A stretch of 64,000 nt of DNA from Alphaproteobacteria bacterium HGW-Alphaproteobacteria-4 (GCA_002842855.1 PHEE01000014.1:25957-89956); one strand, 5' to 3'; counted from the stretch's first letter, positions 1 through 8,665 are shown. The notes: generated from the sequence alone by a model not told the origin. Numbers and translations are program-made.

Positions 1-19
1 TGCCTATGATGCCGATCAT
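1..19 (-). CDS. motA: Probable 5' end of motA, flagellar stator subunit (partial)
   Basis: Only six codons lie inside the window. On the minus strand an ATG at 17-19 opens a reading frame giving MIGIIG, preceded at a good distance by a perfect GGAGG ribosome binding site (plus-strand cctcc at 27-31). MotA proteins typically begin this way, and the gene would be the next one after the motE-like, DUF6468 and fliL genes on the same strand, so a stator subunit is the natural occupant. The identification is an inference from six residues plus context; the rest of the gene is outside the window. Confidence 0.5.
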
Positions 20-79
20 GCGCTTGCCTCCGTCATGACCCGAAGCTTTGCAGATCGGCGTTAACAATAGCTGTGCACA

Positions 80-694
80 TCACTGAACCGGCGCATTCGC
101 GTTGCGCCCGGCGATCAGCACGCTGATCGCGTAAGCGGCCTTTGGGTCGAGCCCGGCGAGTACCTGCGCCGCGGCGTCAGGCCGCATCCGCGAAAGGAAC
201 CCGGCGGCGAATTCAGGCGCCATTTCCGAAAAGAGAGCGGCGGCATCCTTTGGTTTCATGTTTTCATAAAGCGTCACCAGCCGGGTAACATCGCCCTCGG
301 CAGCGCCATCAGCAATGGCAAGTGTCGTTGCAAGCCTATCCTCGGCGGCGATCAGCTCGGCCAGTTTAAGATCGAGCTGTGTCTGCGCAAGGGCAACCGT
401 TTGCGCGCGGCTCGCAAGTGCCTCTTCGCGCTTGGCGAGCGCCATTTCTCGGCTGCGCAGTGCCGCAAGCAGTGCTGCCGATTCGGGCGGTGGCTCACAG
501 GTTGTGGTGGGCGCAGGGGCTGTTGATGTGACGGAAACGGCAAAGGCCTGGCCCGCGGTTTCGCCAATCCGGATCATGCCCGACGAGGCCAGAAGAACTA
601 TGATGACCCACAAGGCGCCCGGCCTGCCCCATTTTTGTGCGCGCCTGGCCGGTGTGCGGTCGGGAGCCACCACAGCTGCGCCAGCACCGCTCAT
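80..694 (-). CDS. MotE-like flagellar protein (MgtE N-terminal-like domain)
   Basis: 204 aa. A short N-terminal cytoplasmic part is followed by one membrane segment (about residues 28-45), a charged coiled coil (about 75-125) and a C-terminal helical domain (about 135-200) that resembles the MgtE N-terminal/FliG-like repeat found in MotE, the periplasmic chaperone of stator component MotC in rhizobia. Its ATG overlaps the stop of the DUF6468 gene (ATGA), so it is co-translated with the upstream stator/basal-body genes. I infer a role in stator assembly or MotB stability in the periplasm. The family assignment is firm at the domain level, while the exact partner is not known here. Confidence 0.8.
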   Translation of the reverse strand: MSGAGAAVVAPDRTPARRAQKWGRPGALWVIIVLLASSGMIRIGETAGQAFAVSVTSTAPAPTTTCEPPPESAALLAALRSREMALAKREEALASRAQTVALAQTQLDLKLAELIAAEDRLATTLAIADGAAEGDVTRLVTLYENMKPKDAAALFSEMAPEFAAGFLSRMRPDAAAQVLAGLDPKAAYAISVLIAGRNANAPVQ

Positions 695-1050
695 TCCGCA
701 GCCTCCAGATCTTCGTGGTGTATACGACGTCGCACCACCCGGAGCCGCCGGGCGCCTTGGCCGGGATCAGGCAGATCGTGCATGGACGCGAGCAGCAACT
801 CCAGACGCTCCGCTGCGCTTTCGGAGCGTTCAGTAAGCGCCGTAAGCGTTTCGGCCGATGCACCGGCTGTACTTTGCGCCTTTTGCAGCGCCTTGGTCAT
901 GTCATCGACCTGCGCCGAAAGGACTGCGATTGCACCACCCATGCCTGTTTCAAGTTGGTTGAACCGGCTGAGCCGCTGCGCCAGCACCAGACAGTAGGCC
1001 ATCGCCCCAATGGCGCCAGCACCCAGAAGAATGTCTGCAATGAGTTCCAT
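691..1050 (-). CDS. DUF6468-type flagellar-cluster membrane protein
   Basis: 119 aa. An N-terminal hydrophobic helix (about residues 5-24) is followed by a soluble, probably coiled-coil region rich in Ala, Glu and Leu and a basic C-terminal tail. This matches the short DUF6468 proteins found between fliL and motE-like genes in alphaproteobacterial flagellar clusters. No catalytic motif is visible and I do not know the function. It lies 12 nt after the fliL stop and overlaps the start of the motE-like gene, so it is part of the leftward flagellar operon. Confidence 0.65.
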   Translation of the reverse strand: MELIADILLGAGAIGAMAYCLVLAQRLSRFNQLETGMGGAIAVLSAQVDDMTKALQKAQSTAGASAETLTALTERSESAAERLELLLASMHDLPDPGQGARRLRVVRRRIHHEDLEAAE

Positions 1051-1062
1051 GCCGCAGCCTCC

Positions 1063-1551
1063 TCAGTTTACCACGAATTCTGTCACCAACAGGTCACGCA
1101 CGCGCCCCTCGCCAGTGACAATCTGAACCCGTCTCAGCATTTGCGCGCGCAAGCGGATCAGCGCACTTCTGTCTTCCAGCTCGGCAACCTCGACGGCACG
1201 CAGGTACCCGTTCAGCACATCCATGACGCGCGGCAGCAGCAAGATCACTTCGGCTTGATAGGGCTTTGCAACCTCAAGCTGCGCCCGAAACAGCAGGTGC
1301 CGTGCGCCCGTTCCTGTTCCAAGCTGGATTACCAGCGGTTCCATCGGCACGAAGGCGATGTCGGGCAGGGTCGCGACCACGACGCTTTCAGGGGCAACTG
1401 GCGCCGAGTCCGGAGCGGTAAGAATCAGCCCCGAATAGGCGGCAAAAAACCCTCCGGCGCCGAGCAGCAGCATTGCGCCAAGCCCGGCAAACAACGGCAT
1501 TTTCGACTTCCTTGCAGGTGCGGCTTGCGCCGCGGGGTCATTCTCGGCCAT
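1063..1551 (-). CDS. fliL: Flagellar basal body-associated protein FliL
   Basis: 162 aa from the ATG at 1549-1551; a longer frame exists, but this start gives the usual short polar N-terminus (MAENDPAAQ) ahead of the single membrane helix (about residues 19-41). The remainder is a periplasmic FliL domain ending in EFVVN. FliL supports the stator-rotor connection at the basal body and is typically 150-190 aa, so the length fits. It is the first gene of the leftward flagellar block and is divergent from fliF. Confidence 0.85.
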   Translation of the reverse strand: MAENDPAAQAAPARKSKMPLFAGLGAMLLLGAGGFFAAYSGLILTAPDSAPVAPESVVVATLPDIAFVPMEPLVIQLGTGTGARHLLFRAQLEVAKPYQAEVILLLPRVMDVLNGYLRAVEVAELEDRSALIRLRAQMLRRVQIVTGEGRVRDLLVTEFVVN

Positions 1552-1595
1552 GGCATCCCCGCACATTCGGTTTGCCAGATATAGACCCAAGCTCA

Positions 1596-1610
1596 CTAAC
1601 CGATTGTTAA
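1596..1610. promoter_or_regulatory. CtrA-like box between divergent fliL and fliF
   Basis: CTAA, seven bases, then TTAA (minus strand TTAA-N7-TTAG) lies in the 116-bp divergent promoter region, one base off the TTAA-N7-TTAA consensus for the cell-cycle regulator CtrA. CtrA controls flagellar genes in several Rhodobacteraceae, which makes the position meaningful. The match was read by eye, without scoring. Confidence 0.45.
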
Positions 1611-1667
1611 GCGCAATCGGGCATTGATCGGGGGACGACGGGCAGAAGCCCGCGCAACTGGAGGTGC

Positions 1668-3290
1668 GTGTTGCAGCCTTTGATTGGCCTCTGGATGGCG
1701 CTTGATATGCGCCGCCGCGTCATCGTTTCGGTGGCGACGCTTGCGGTGTTTGCTGCAGTTTTGGGGCTGTCCGGGCTTGCCGCGAAACCAACGATGGCAC
1801 TGCTCTACGCTCGGCTTGAAGGTACCCAGGCGGGCGACGTTGTGGCCGCACTCGATCAGCGCGGTGCCGCATACGAGGTGCGGGGTGACGCGATCTATGT
1901 TGAATCAGCCAGACGTGACGAGTTGCGCATGATGCTGGCGGGCGAAGGCCTGCCCGCAACTGGCGGCGCCGGATACGAGCTTCTTGATTCGCTGTCGGGA
2001 TTCGGGACGACATCGCAGATGTTCGACGCCGCCTACTGGCGCGCGAAAGAGGGAGAATTGTCACGGACGATTTCGACGAGCCCGCTGATCCGCTCGGCGC
2101 GCGTGCATATTGCCAACCCGACCGCGCAACCTTTCCGAAAAGAGCTGCATCCCAGCGCATCTGTGATCGTCACAACCGTGGCAGGCGGGCTTTCACCATC
2201 TCAGGCCAAAGCACTGAAATATCTCGTCTCTTCTGCGGTATCTGGAATGACGCCCGACGATGTTGCGGTGATTGATGCGATTGGCGGCCTGATTGCCTCG
2301 GGCGAAGAGCCTGCCTCGGGCCCTGGCGGCGATACGCGCGCGCTGGAACTGAAAAGGAATGTCGAGCGGCTGCTTGAGGCGCGGGTTGGATATGGCAACG
2401 CGGTGGTCGAGGTTTCGGTCGAAACCGTGACCGAGCGTGAGGCAATCACCGAACGCACTTTCGACCCGACAAGCCGCGTGGCGATTTCGACAGAGACGCA
2501 GGAGCGCAGCAATTCCACGTCCGATTCGGGCAAAGGCGCGGTGACTGTCGCCTCGAACCTTCCGTCAGGCGCGGGGGCTGCCGGCGATACCTCGCAAAGT
2601 CAGCAGAGCGAAACCAGTGAACGCATCAACTTCGAAGTGTCCGAAACCACCCGTGAGGTGCTGCGTACCCCCGGCGCTATCAAGAGGTTGAGTGTGGCTG
2701 TGCTGGTGGATGCGGTGCAGATGACTGCGGCCGATGGCGCCCCAAGCACCGAGCCGCGCGCCGAAGAAGAACTTGCAGCCTTGCGCGATCTGGTCGCTTC
2801 GGCTGTCGGCTTCGATGCTGCGCGCGGCGACGTCATCACGCTCAAGTCGTTGCCTTTTCAGCCTGTGGCGCGGGTGGGTGAATCGATCGAGGCGGGTTTC
2901 CTATCGACCCTCGCCATTGATGTGATGGCGATTGTCCAGATGGCTGTTCTGGCGGTCGTCGCGCTGGTACTGGGTCTGTTCGTCCTGCGTCCGATCTTCA
3001 CCCGGCCATTGCCGTCGCGCGTGGTCGAACTTCCTGCGCCAGCGCGCGGAGCTGGTGCAGACCCGGCGCGCGCACTGACTGGCGTCATCGACGATGAAAG
3101 CTATCTGCCGAGCGACCTGCCGGTCATTTCCGGATTTGACATGGCAATGCCGATGGCCAGCGGCGATTTCGGCGGCGCATCGGATTCCAACGATCCGGTG
3201 GCGCGGCTGAAGAAACTGATCGCCGAGCGGCAGGACGAGTCGGTCGAGATTCTGCGTAGCTGGATGGAAGATCACGGAGAGCATGTCTGA
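1668..3290 (+). CDS. fliF: Flagellar MS-ring protein FliF
   Basis: 540 aa, GTG start with GGAG just upstream. FliF forms the membrane MS ring on which the flagellar motor and export apparatus are built. Two membrane helices are visible, near residues 17-38 and 412-438, enclosing the long periplasmic ring-building region with motifs typical of YscJ/FliF (for example GYELLDSL and GTTSQMFD). The C-terminal cytoplasmic tail ends with an acidic motif that in other species binds FliG. The stop overlaps the fliH start by one base (TGATG). Length is normal for the family. No fliG follows, which is unusual (see findings). Confidence 0.96.
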   Translation: MLQPLIGLWMALDMRRRVIVSVATLAVFAAVLGLSGLAAKPTMALLYARLEGTQAGDVVAALDQRGAAYEVRGDAIYVESARRDELRMMLAGEGLPATGGAGYELLDSLSGFGTTSQMFDAAYWRAKEGELSRTISTSPLIRSARVHIANPTAQPFRKELHPSASVIVTTVAGGLSPSQAKALKYLVSSAVSGMTPDDVAVIDAIGGLIASGEEPASGPGGDTRALELKRNVERLLEARVGYGNAVVEVSVETVTEREAITERTFDPTSRVAISTETQERSNSTSDSGKGAVTVASNLPSGAGAAGDTSQSQQSETSERINFEVSETTREVLRTPGAIKRLSVAVLVDAVQMTAADGAPSTEPRAEEELAALRDLVASAVGFDAARGDVITLKSLPFQPVARVGESIEAGFLSTLAIDVMAIVQMAVLAVVALVLGLFVLRPIFTRPLPSRVVELPAPARGAGADPARALTGVIDDESYLPSDLPVISGFDMAMPMASGDFGGASDSNDPVARLKKLIAERQDESVEILRSWMEDHGEHV

Positions 3291-3886
3291 TGGCGCTGCC
3301 GTTCAAGCTCGAGGCCTTCGACACCGGTGAATCAGCCGACGAAGCGGTGCAGATGAACCTCACCGACCTCGAAGAAGCAAAACTCGCGGCCTTCGAAAAG
3401 GGATATAGCGCCGGTTGGGAAGACGCCGTGGCCGCGCAGGAGGGCGAGACGGCCAAGATGCGCGGCGAACTCGGGCGCAATTTGCAGGCGCTGTCGTTCA
3501 CCTATCATGAGGCGCGCGGCCATGTGCTGCGCGCGCTTGAGCCGCTTTTGCGTGACATGGTGGTCAAGGTGCTGCCGACTGCCGCGCGGGAAAGCGTGGC
3601 GGCGGTGGCGCTGGAGCATCTTCTGCCCATGGCCCAGCAGATTGCGGACGCGCCGATGACCGTGGTGGTCAATCCGCACAGCCGGGAAACGGTCGAGGCG
3701 ATGTTGCGCGCACATGTGGCCTTCCCCATCCAGTTCAACGAGGAGCCGTCGCTCAGCGATGGACAGGTCTATCTGCGTTTTGGAGAATCAGAGACGCGTA
3801 TTGATCTGGATGGTGTCATCTCCGCAATCGCAGGCGCCATTTCGGCGTTTTTTGATCTTGAGAATGTGGAGATAAAAGATGGATAA
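3290..3886 (+). CDS. fliH: FliH-like flagellar export ATPase regulator
   Basis: 198 aa. The N-terminal part is charged and helical with a FEKGYSAGWEDA segment, and the C-terminal part resembles the FliH/HrpE domain (VYLRFGESETRIDL near the end). FliH binds and regulates the FliI ATPase and docks it to the C-ring protein FliN. Position supports the call: it sits between fliF and fliN, overlapping both. Sequence conservation in this family is low, so the name rests partly on order. Confidence 0.8.
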   Translation: MALPFKLEAFDTGESADEAVQMNLTDLEEAKLAAFEKGYSAGWEDAVAAQEGETAKMRGELGRNLQALSFTYHEARGHVLRALEPLLRDMVVKVLPTAARESVAAVALEHLLPMAQQIADAPMTVVVNPHSRETVEAMLRAHVAFPIQFNEEPSLSDGQVYLRFGESETRIDLDGVISAIAGAISAFFDLENVEIKDG

Positions 3887-4163
3887 CCTATCCGGGCCCG
3901 GCACGCCGTCTGCAAACCCCTTCACGCAGGTTCCCATCGAGATCACGATTTCGGTCGGCAAGGCGCGGCCGCTGGTCCGCGAACTCTTGCGGCTGAAGCG
4001 AGACGCGATCCTGCCGCTCGACCGGCGGGTCGATGACCCGGTGGAACTCTATGTTGGCGACAAGCTGATTGCGCGGGGCGAGTTGACCGAGCTGACCGGT
4101 GATCAGGCGGGCCAGCTCGCGGTGCGCCTGACCGAAGTCGCCGACCTGCAGAACGGCCTCTGA
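3879..4163 (+). CDS. fliN: Flagellar motor switch protein FliN
   Basis: 94 aa, mostly a single SpoA/FliN domain: PIEITISVGKAR, DPVELYVGDKLIARGEL and VRLTEV are the characteristic C-ring surface motifs. FliN forms the lower C-ring, where CheY acts and FliH docks. The protein is short because it lacks the N-terminal extension found in enterobacterial FliN. It starts 8 nt inside fliH and its stop directly abuts the fliP ATG, so the genes are translationally coupled. Confidence 0.93.
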   Translation: MDNLSGPGTPSANPFTQVPIEITISVGKARPLVRELLRLKRDAILPLDRRVDDPVELYVGDKLIARGELTELTGDQAGQLAVRLTEVADLQNGL

Positions 4164-4883
4164 ATGCGCTGCGCGCTGCTCCTGCCGCTCTTGCTGCTGG
4201 CGCTGCCTGCCGGGGCGCAGGAAATCACACTTTCGCTTGGCGAAGGCGACAGCCTTGCCGGCCGCACCATGCTTACCATCGCGCTTCTGACCGTTCTGAG
4301 CCTCGCGCCCGGTCTCGCGATCATGGTGACGTGCTTTCCGTTCATCGTCACGGTGTTATCGATCCTTCGGCAGGCGATCGGGTTGCAGCAATCGCCGCCG
4401 AACATGCTGATCGTCAGCCTGGCAATGTTTCTTACATGGTTCATCATGGAGCCGGTGCTTACAGATGCCTGGGTTAACGCTGCCGCACCGCTGATTGACG
4501 GGACCATCGACATCCCCACCGCCTTCGATCTGGGAGCGGTGCCGTTTCGCGGCTTCATGGCGCAGCGTATCGACCCGGATACATTCACCGCGTTGCTCGC
4601 GCTGCGCCCCGAACCTGCGTATGACGGCGCGATCGAGCAGGCGCCTTTGTCAGTGCTCGTGCCGTCATTCATGCTTTCCGAAGTTTCGCGCGCCTTCGAG
4701 ATCGGGTTTTTGCTTTATCTTCCATTCCTGATCATAGATTTGGTGGTTTCGGCCGTTCTCATGTCGATGGGCATGATGATGGTGCCTCCTGCTGTGGTGG
4801 CGCTTCCCTTCAAGCTCGCTTTCTTTGTGGTGGCCGATGGCTGGACACTGGTTTCCGGGGCCTTGGTGCGAAGTTACTTCTGA
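4164..4883 (+). CDS. fliP: Flagellar type III export gate protein FliP
   Basis: 239 aa. A cleavable-looking signal sequence (cleavage near AGAQ, residues 16-19) precedes the FliP core, with the conserved FIVTVLSILRQA and QSPPNMLI segments and four hydrophobic helices. FliP forms the central channel of the export gate with FliQ and FliR in the inner membrane. It is the last rightward flagellar gene here; its stop is 20 nt from the stop of convergent rsmD. FliQ and FliR are not in the window. Confidence 0.96.
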   Translation: MRCALLLPLLLLALPAGAQEITLSLGEGDSLAGRTMLTIALLTVLSLAPGLAIMVTCFPFIVTVLSILRQAIGLQQSPPNMLIVSLAMFLTWFIMEPVLTDAWVNAAAPLIDGTIDIPTAFDLGAVPFRGFMAQRIDPDTFTALLALRPEPAYDGAIEQAPLSVLVPSFMLSEVSRAFEIGFLLYLPFLIIDLVVSAVLMSMGMMMVPPAVVALPFKLAFFVVADGWTLVSGALVRSYF

Positions 4884-4903
4884 CCGCACCGGCGCCGCCA
4901 CGC

Positions 4904-5467
4904 CTAGCCCTGCGCGCGCAGAAGGGTGATCGTGGTGCTGCCATAGCGGCGCTGATCGAGAAGCGCGAAGCCCACGGGTGGCGCCGGGGACGCAGCTTCC
5001 TCCCAAACCACGAAAGCACCCGGTGCCAGCCAGCCGCCTGCGCGGCATGACGCAAGCGCCAGTTCCCCCAGCCCCTTGCCGTAGGGCGGATCGAGAAATA
5101 CGAGCCCGAAGGGCGCACCGTGGTTTGCCCCCATGTTTCGGGCATCGTGCCGCAAGGTCTTGGTGGTTTCGGCCGCGCGCATCAACCCGACATTGCGCTT
5201 GAGCAGCGTTAGCGCCGCAAAGCCGTTATCGACAAACACCGCCTCAGCCGAACCGCGCGACAAAGCCTCAAGCCCGAGCGCCCCGGTGCCCGCGAAAAGA
5301 TCAAGCACCCGAGCGCCTGGAATGGGGTTTCCGTGGGTGCCATTGATCAGCAGATTGAAGATGCTTTCGCGCACCCGGTCCGAGGTGGGCCGCAACTGCG
5401 CTTCGGCATCGCCCTCGCCAACTTCGGCTAGCTTCAGTCCACGAAACGCGCCCCCGATGATCCTCAC
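4904..5467 (-). CDS. rsmD: 16S rRNA (guanine966-N2)-methyltransferase RsmD
   Basis: 187 aa, the normal RsmD length. It starts with MRIIGGAFRG, has the RPTSDRVRESIFN segment, SAM-binding motif I (LDLFAGTGALGLEAL) and the catalytic DPPYG motif. RsmD methylates G966 of 16S rRNA in the assembled small subunit. Its ATG overlaps the stop of the upstream flavoprotein gene (ATGA), so the two are co-transcribed leftward. Confidence 0.95.
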   Translation of the reverse strand: MRIIGGAFRGLKLAEVGEGDAEAQLRPTSDRVRESIFNLLINGTHGNPIPGARVLDLFAGTGALGLEALSRGSAEAVFVDNGFAALTLLKRNVGLMRAAETTKTLRHDARNMGANHGAPFGLVFLDPPYGKGLGELALASCRAGGWLAPGAFVVWEEAASPAPPVGFALLDQRRYGSTTITLLRAQG

Positions 5468-6660
5468 AGCAGTGCCTTGAGATCGGTTGCGGGGTCGGCC
5501 ACAGCTTGCGCCGCCGGGCTGCGGCCGGATTCGATTAGCCGCTTTCCGACCATATAGGCACGCGCGTCGTTCAATGCGTCTACCGCAAGCAGGGATTCAC
5601 CGCGGAAATACCAGACCGAGTATCCTTCGGCGCGGCGGGTTATGATGTGATCGTAACCGGCGCTAAGCCCCGCAATCTGCAGCTTCATGTCGTATTGATC
5701 CGACCAGAACCACGGTTTTGGCACATAGGCGCGCCCGGCATCCAAGATATTGGTTGCCACACATTCGGCCATGTCAATCGCGTTGCCCACACTTTCCAGC
5801 CGCAGCCGCCCGCCCGCGTAGGGGAACGAGGCGCAATCGCCCGCAGCCCAGATGAAGGGGTCGGAAGTGCGGCCACGGGTGTCAACCGCGATGCCATTGT
5901 CGATTGCCAGACCAGCGGCTTCGGCGAGCCCCGTTTCCGGGCTAACACCAATTCCGACGATCACCAGATCGGCGGGCAAACTGCGCCCGTCCGCAAGCTC
6001 GACCGAATGCACTGATCCTTGGCCTGCGATTCTGGTAATGCCGACGCCTTCGATGATACTGACCCCATGCGCCACATGCAGGGCTCGGATCGCGTCGGCG
6101 GTCTCGGCGCTTGCAACGCGGCCCAAAATGCGTGGGGTGGCCTCGACGAGCACGACCGAAAGCCCCAACTTGCGCGCAACTGCGGCGGCCTCCAGCCCGA
6201 TATAGCCGCCGCCCACCACCACCAGTCGCGCATCGTGCTGAAGCGCAGGCGCTATGGCATCGATGTTGGCGAGATTGCGCACGACATGCACGCCCGAAAG
6301 CTCGCCACCAATGCTGGCTGACAAGCGGCGCGGGGCCGCCCCGGTGGCCAAAACGAGATTGTCATAGGGCACCGTCTCACCGCCAAACCGCACGGCCCTG
6401 GCGGCGCGATCAATGGCCTCGACGCGTGCGCCCAGCCGCAGCTCAATCCGCTGTTCGGCCCAGAATTCGGGCGAACGCAGCAGCAGCCTCTCAAGCGGCA
6501 TTTGGCCAAGCAGATAGGCCTTTGAAAGTGGTGGCCGCTGATAGGGGGCAATTGGCTCTTCCCCCAGTATCGTGATTGCGGCATCGTAGCCCGATATGCG
6601 CAGCTTGGCAGCCAAAGATGCGGCCGCCTGGCCTGCGCCAACAATCACCACGCCAGCCAT
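5464..6660 (-). CDS. FAD-dependent ferredoxin/rubredoxin reductase-type oxidoreductase
   Basis: 398 aa from the ATG at 6658-6660, chosen because the FAD motif VIVGAGQAAASLA starts three residues later; the frame is open further upstream but that part is not protein-like. The NAD(P)H motif GGGYIGLE lies near residue 147 and AAGDCA near 275, the arrangement of ferredoxin reductases of the BphA4/PdR type that feed P450s and oxygenases. The PYQRPPLSKAYL segment is typical of this group. It could pair with a ferredoxin elsewhere; no redox partner is adjacent. It is upstream of and overlaps rsmD and is divergent from a peroxiredoxin gene. Confidence 0.85.
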   Translation of the reverse strand: MAGVVIVGAGQAAASLAAKLRISGYDAAITILGEEPIAPYQRPPLSKAYLLGQMPLERLLLRSPEFWAEQRIELRLGARVEAIDRAARAVRFGGETVPYDNLVLATGAAPRRLSASIGGELSGVHVVRNLANIDAIAPALQHDARLVVVGGGYIGLEAAAVARKLGLSVVLVEATPRILGRVASAETADAIRALHVAHGVSIIEGVGITRIAGQGSVHSVELADGRSLPADLVIVGIGVSPETGLAEAAGLAIDNGIAVDTRGRTSDPFIWAAGDCASFPYAGGRLRLESVGNAIDMAECVATNILDAGRAYVPKPWFWSDQYDMKLQIAGLSAGYDHIITRRAEGYSVWYFRGESLLAVDALNDARAYMVGKRLIESGRSPAAQAVADPATDLKALL

Positions 6661-6738
6661 TGCTCTGCTCCCACTGGTCAATTCCGGTCCGGACCCTATA
6701 TCTGGGGATGACAAAAACGCAACGCGAGAGGATGCACC

Positions 6739-7227
6739 ATGACGATTTCCGTAGGCGACACTTTGCCCGCCGCCACATTCCTGCAAATGGGTTCCGCTGG
6801 CCCCGAGCCGGTTGATCTGGCGCCGCGCCTGGCCGGGAAAAAGGTCGTGATCTTTGCAGTTCCCGCAGCGTTTTCAGGCACCTGCACCAATGCACATGTG
6901 CCCAGCTTTATCCGTACAAAACCGTTGTTCGAAGCAAAGGGCGTATCCGAGATCATCTGTGTTGCGGCCAACGACCCGTTCGTGATGAAGGCTTGGGGTG
7001 AAAGCACTGGCGCAGCGGCTGCGGGGCTGACCATGCTTTCCGATGCAGACGGTAGCTTTGCGCAGGCGCTGGGTCTGAGCTTTTCCAACCCCGCCACCGG
7101 TTTGCTCAACCGCTCGCAACGCTATTCGATGTTGGTCGAAGATGGCGTGGTCAAGGTGCTACGGCGCGAGGTGAAGGGTGGTACCTGCGAGATTTCGGGC
7201 GGCGAAGCCCTGCTGGCGGAAATCTAG
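6739..7227 (+). CDS. Prx5-type peroxiredoxin
   Basis: 162 aa. The peroxidatic cysteine is C49 in PAAFSGTC, the Prx5 active-site motif; further cysteines are near residues 75 and 152. Peroxiredoxins of this class reduce hydrogen peroxide and alkyl hydroperoxides with thiols such as glutaredoxin or glutathione in the cytoplasm. The ATG is preceded by GAGAGGA. It is divergent from the flavoprotein gene with 78 bp between the starts, so both may share a regulatory region, though no clear operator is visible. Confidence 0.93.
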   Translation: MTISVGDTLPAATFLQMGSAGPEPVDLAPRLAGKKVVIFAVPAAFSGTCTNAHVPSFIRTKPLFEAKGVSEIICVAANDPFVMKAWGESTGAAAAGLTMLSDADGSFAQALGLSFSNPATGLLNRSQRYSMLVEDGVVKVLRREVKGGTCEISGGEALLAEI

Positions 7228-7498
7228 ACCTTGCCAATGGCGCGCCTGTAGCCCGGGCGCGCCGTCCGCCGTCCGCCGTCCGCCAGTGCGGCACTTTGCG
7301 CTTTGGGTTCGGCACAAGGAATTCGGGCAGGCGCATGGTCGCGCCATAGGCCGCTTTGACAGCGGCGCGTCCCCTTCTGGGCCTTCTGGCATTTGATGTG
7401 CATTTGCTTGTGGCACTGCGGATTTGATCTAGCGGAAACCTTCGCCGTCAACGCGCCCGCCGGATTGCTGCGATGCAGCATAGAAATGCTGCGCAGCA
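7228..7498. other. Intergenic region with small repeats, no gene seen
   Basis: 271 bp between convergent genes. It holds three tandem copies of the heptamer GCCGTCC (7261-7281) and a short hairpin GCAGCAT-AGAA-ATGCTGC (7475-7492) that overlaps a 14-bp palindrome (7486-7499). I see no protein-like reading frame and no T-tract terminator. Confidence 0.6.
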
Positions 7499-7499
7499 T
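7486..7499. repeat. 14-bp palindrome ATGCTGCGCAGCAT, copy 1
   Basis: A perfect 14-bp palindrome that ends on the stop codon of the DUF482 gene. Thirteen of its bases recur at 9946-9958. It could be a regulator site or part of a small repeat family; no function can be assigned from sequence. Confidence 0.5.
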
Positions 7500-8665
7500 C
7501 AGTCAGATTTTTTCCGCTGCCGAAACGGGCCTAGCGCGGTCAGCGCTGCGATCTCGCGCTCAGTATCGCGGCGTTCTTGCTCCAGAAAGTGCGCAACCGC
7601 CCTGCCAAAGCCTGGGTCTGCTAACCAATGCAGTGAATGCACAGCCGCTGGCAGATAGCCCCGCGCAAGTTTGTGCTCGCCCTGCGCCCCGGCCTCGACA
7701 CGGCTGAGCCCGTGCGCAATCGCCCAGTCTATTGCTTGATGGTAACAAAGTTCAAAATGCAGGCTCGGGTGTTCCTCGATCGCACCCCAATAGCGCCCGT
7801 ACAGCGCGTCGCGCCCGATGAAGTTAAGCGCCCCGGCAACCCAACGCCCCTCCCGTCGCGCGAGCACCATCAGCACATCGGCATTGAGCGCCATTGCAGC
7901 ACTGAAAAACGCATGGGTCAGATATGGCCTGCCCCATTTGCGCGCCCCGGTATGCTGGTAAAACGCCCACATCGCGTTCCAATGCTCGGGCAAGATATCG
8001 TCGCCTGTCAGGGCTACTATTTCGCCCCCAAAGGACGCAGCCTCGGCGCGCTCCCGGCGCAGCGCCTTGCGCTTGCGTGACGTGAGATCGTCCAGAAAGT
8101 CGGAATAATGGCTGTAGCCGCGGTTGCTCCAGTGGTATTGCGTCGTGAGCCTGCTCAGGTAGCCCGCGTCGGCGCCCGCGGCCGCTTCCGGCGCGGTGCA
8201 AAACGTCACATGCGCCGACGAAAGCCCCGATCTTTCGGCCAGCACCCTAAGCGCCTCAAGAATGCCCGCGCGCCCGGCGGCCTCCTGCCCAGGCCTGGCC
8301 AGTAACCGCCGCCCCGTCACCGGGGTGAACGGCACCGCAACCTGTAGTTTCGGGTAATAGTGCCCACCTGCGCGTTCAAGCGCATCGGCCCATCCGTGGT
8401 CGAAGATGTATTCGCCCTGCGAGTGGCCTTTAACATAAAGGGGTGCAACGGCCAGGGTATTTCCCTCGTCACGCAGAATCAGCGGGCGCGGCTGCCAGCC
8501 TGTACCACCGCCGACAGACCCGGAGGATTCAAGCAGGGCGAGAAACCGATGCGTGGTGAAAGGGTCAACGGGTTGCCCTCCGGTCGCAGTTTCCGGGCAG
8601 GCGCAACTATTCCACTCATCTTCAGAAATTTCCGAAACTGACGAAAGTATGGTCACCTCAGACAT
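7499..8665 (-). CDS. DUF482 / peptidogalycan-type GNAT-fold protein
   Basis: 388 aa from the ATG at 8663-8665 (MSEVTILSSVSEISEDEWN). The sequence matches the DUF482 group, GNAT-fold proteins related to FemAB: conserved stretches include YYPKLQVAVPFTPVTG near residue 110, KRKALRRERA in the middle and ARGYLPAAVHSLHW near the C-terminus. Members are annotated as N-acyltransferases or peptidoglycan-related proteins, but the substrate is not established. It starts 17 nt after the GDPD stop and is the last gene of a ridA-like/GDPD/DUF482 operon. Confidence 0.85.
   Translation of the reverse strand: MSEVTILSSVSEISEDEWNSCACPETATGGQPVDPFTTHRFLALLESSGSVGGGTGWQPRPLILRDEGNTLAVAPLYVKGHSQGEYIFDHGWADALERAGGHYYPKLQVAVPFTPVTGRRLLARPGQEAAGRAGILEALRVLAERSGLSSAHVTFCTAPEAAAGADAGYLSRLTTQYHWSNRGYSHYSDFLDDLTSRKRKALRRERAEAASFGGEIVALTGDDILPEHWNAMWAFYQHTGARKWGRPYLTHAFFSAAMALNADVLMVLARREGRWVAGALNFIGRDALYGRYWGAIEEHPSLHFELCYHQAIDWAIAHGLSRVEAGAQGEHKLARGYLPAAVHSLHWLADPGFGRAVAHFLEQERRDTEREIAALTALGPFRQRKKSD

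Noticed and set aside
637..1584. 315-codon plus-strand frame over fliL and DUF6468
   Set aside because: Antisense shadow of real genes caused by high GC content; no recognisable motif.
7261..7284. GCCGTCC tandem repeat as a CRISPR-like or phase-variable array
   Set aside because: Only three 7-bp units without spacers, and outside any gene.
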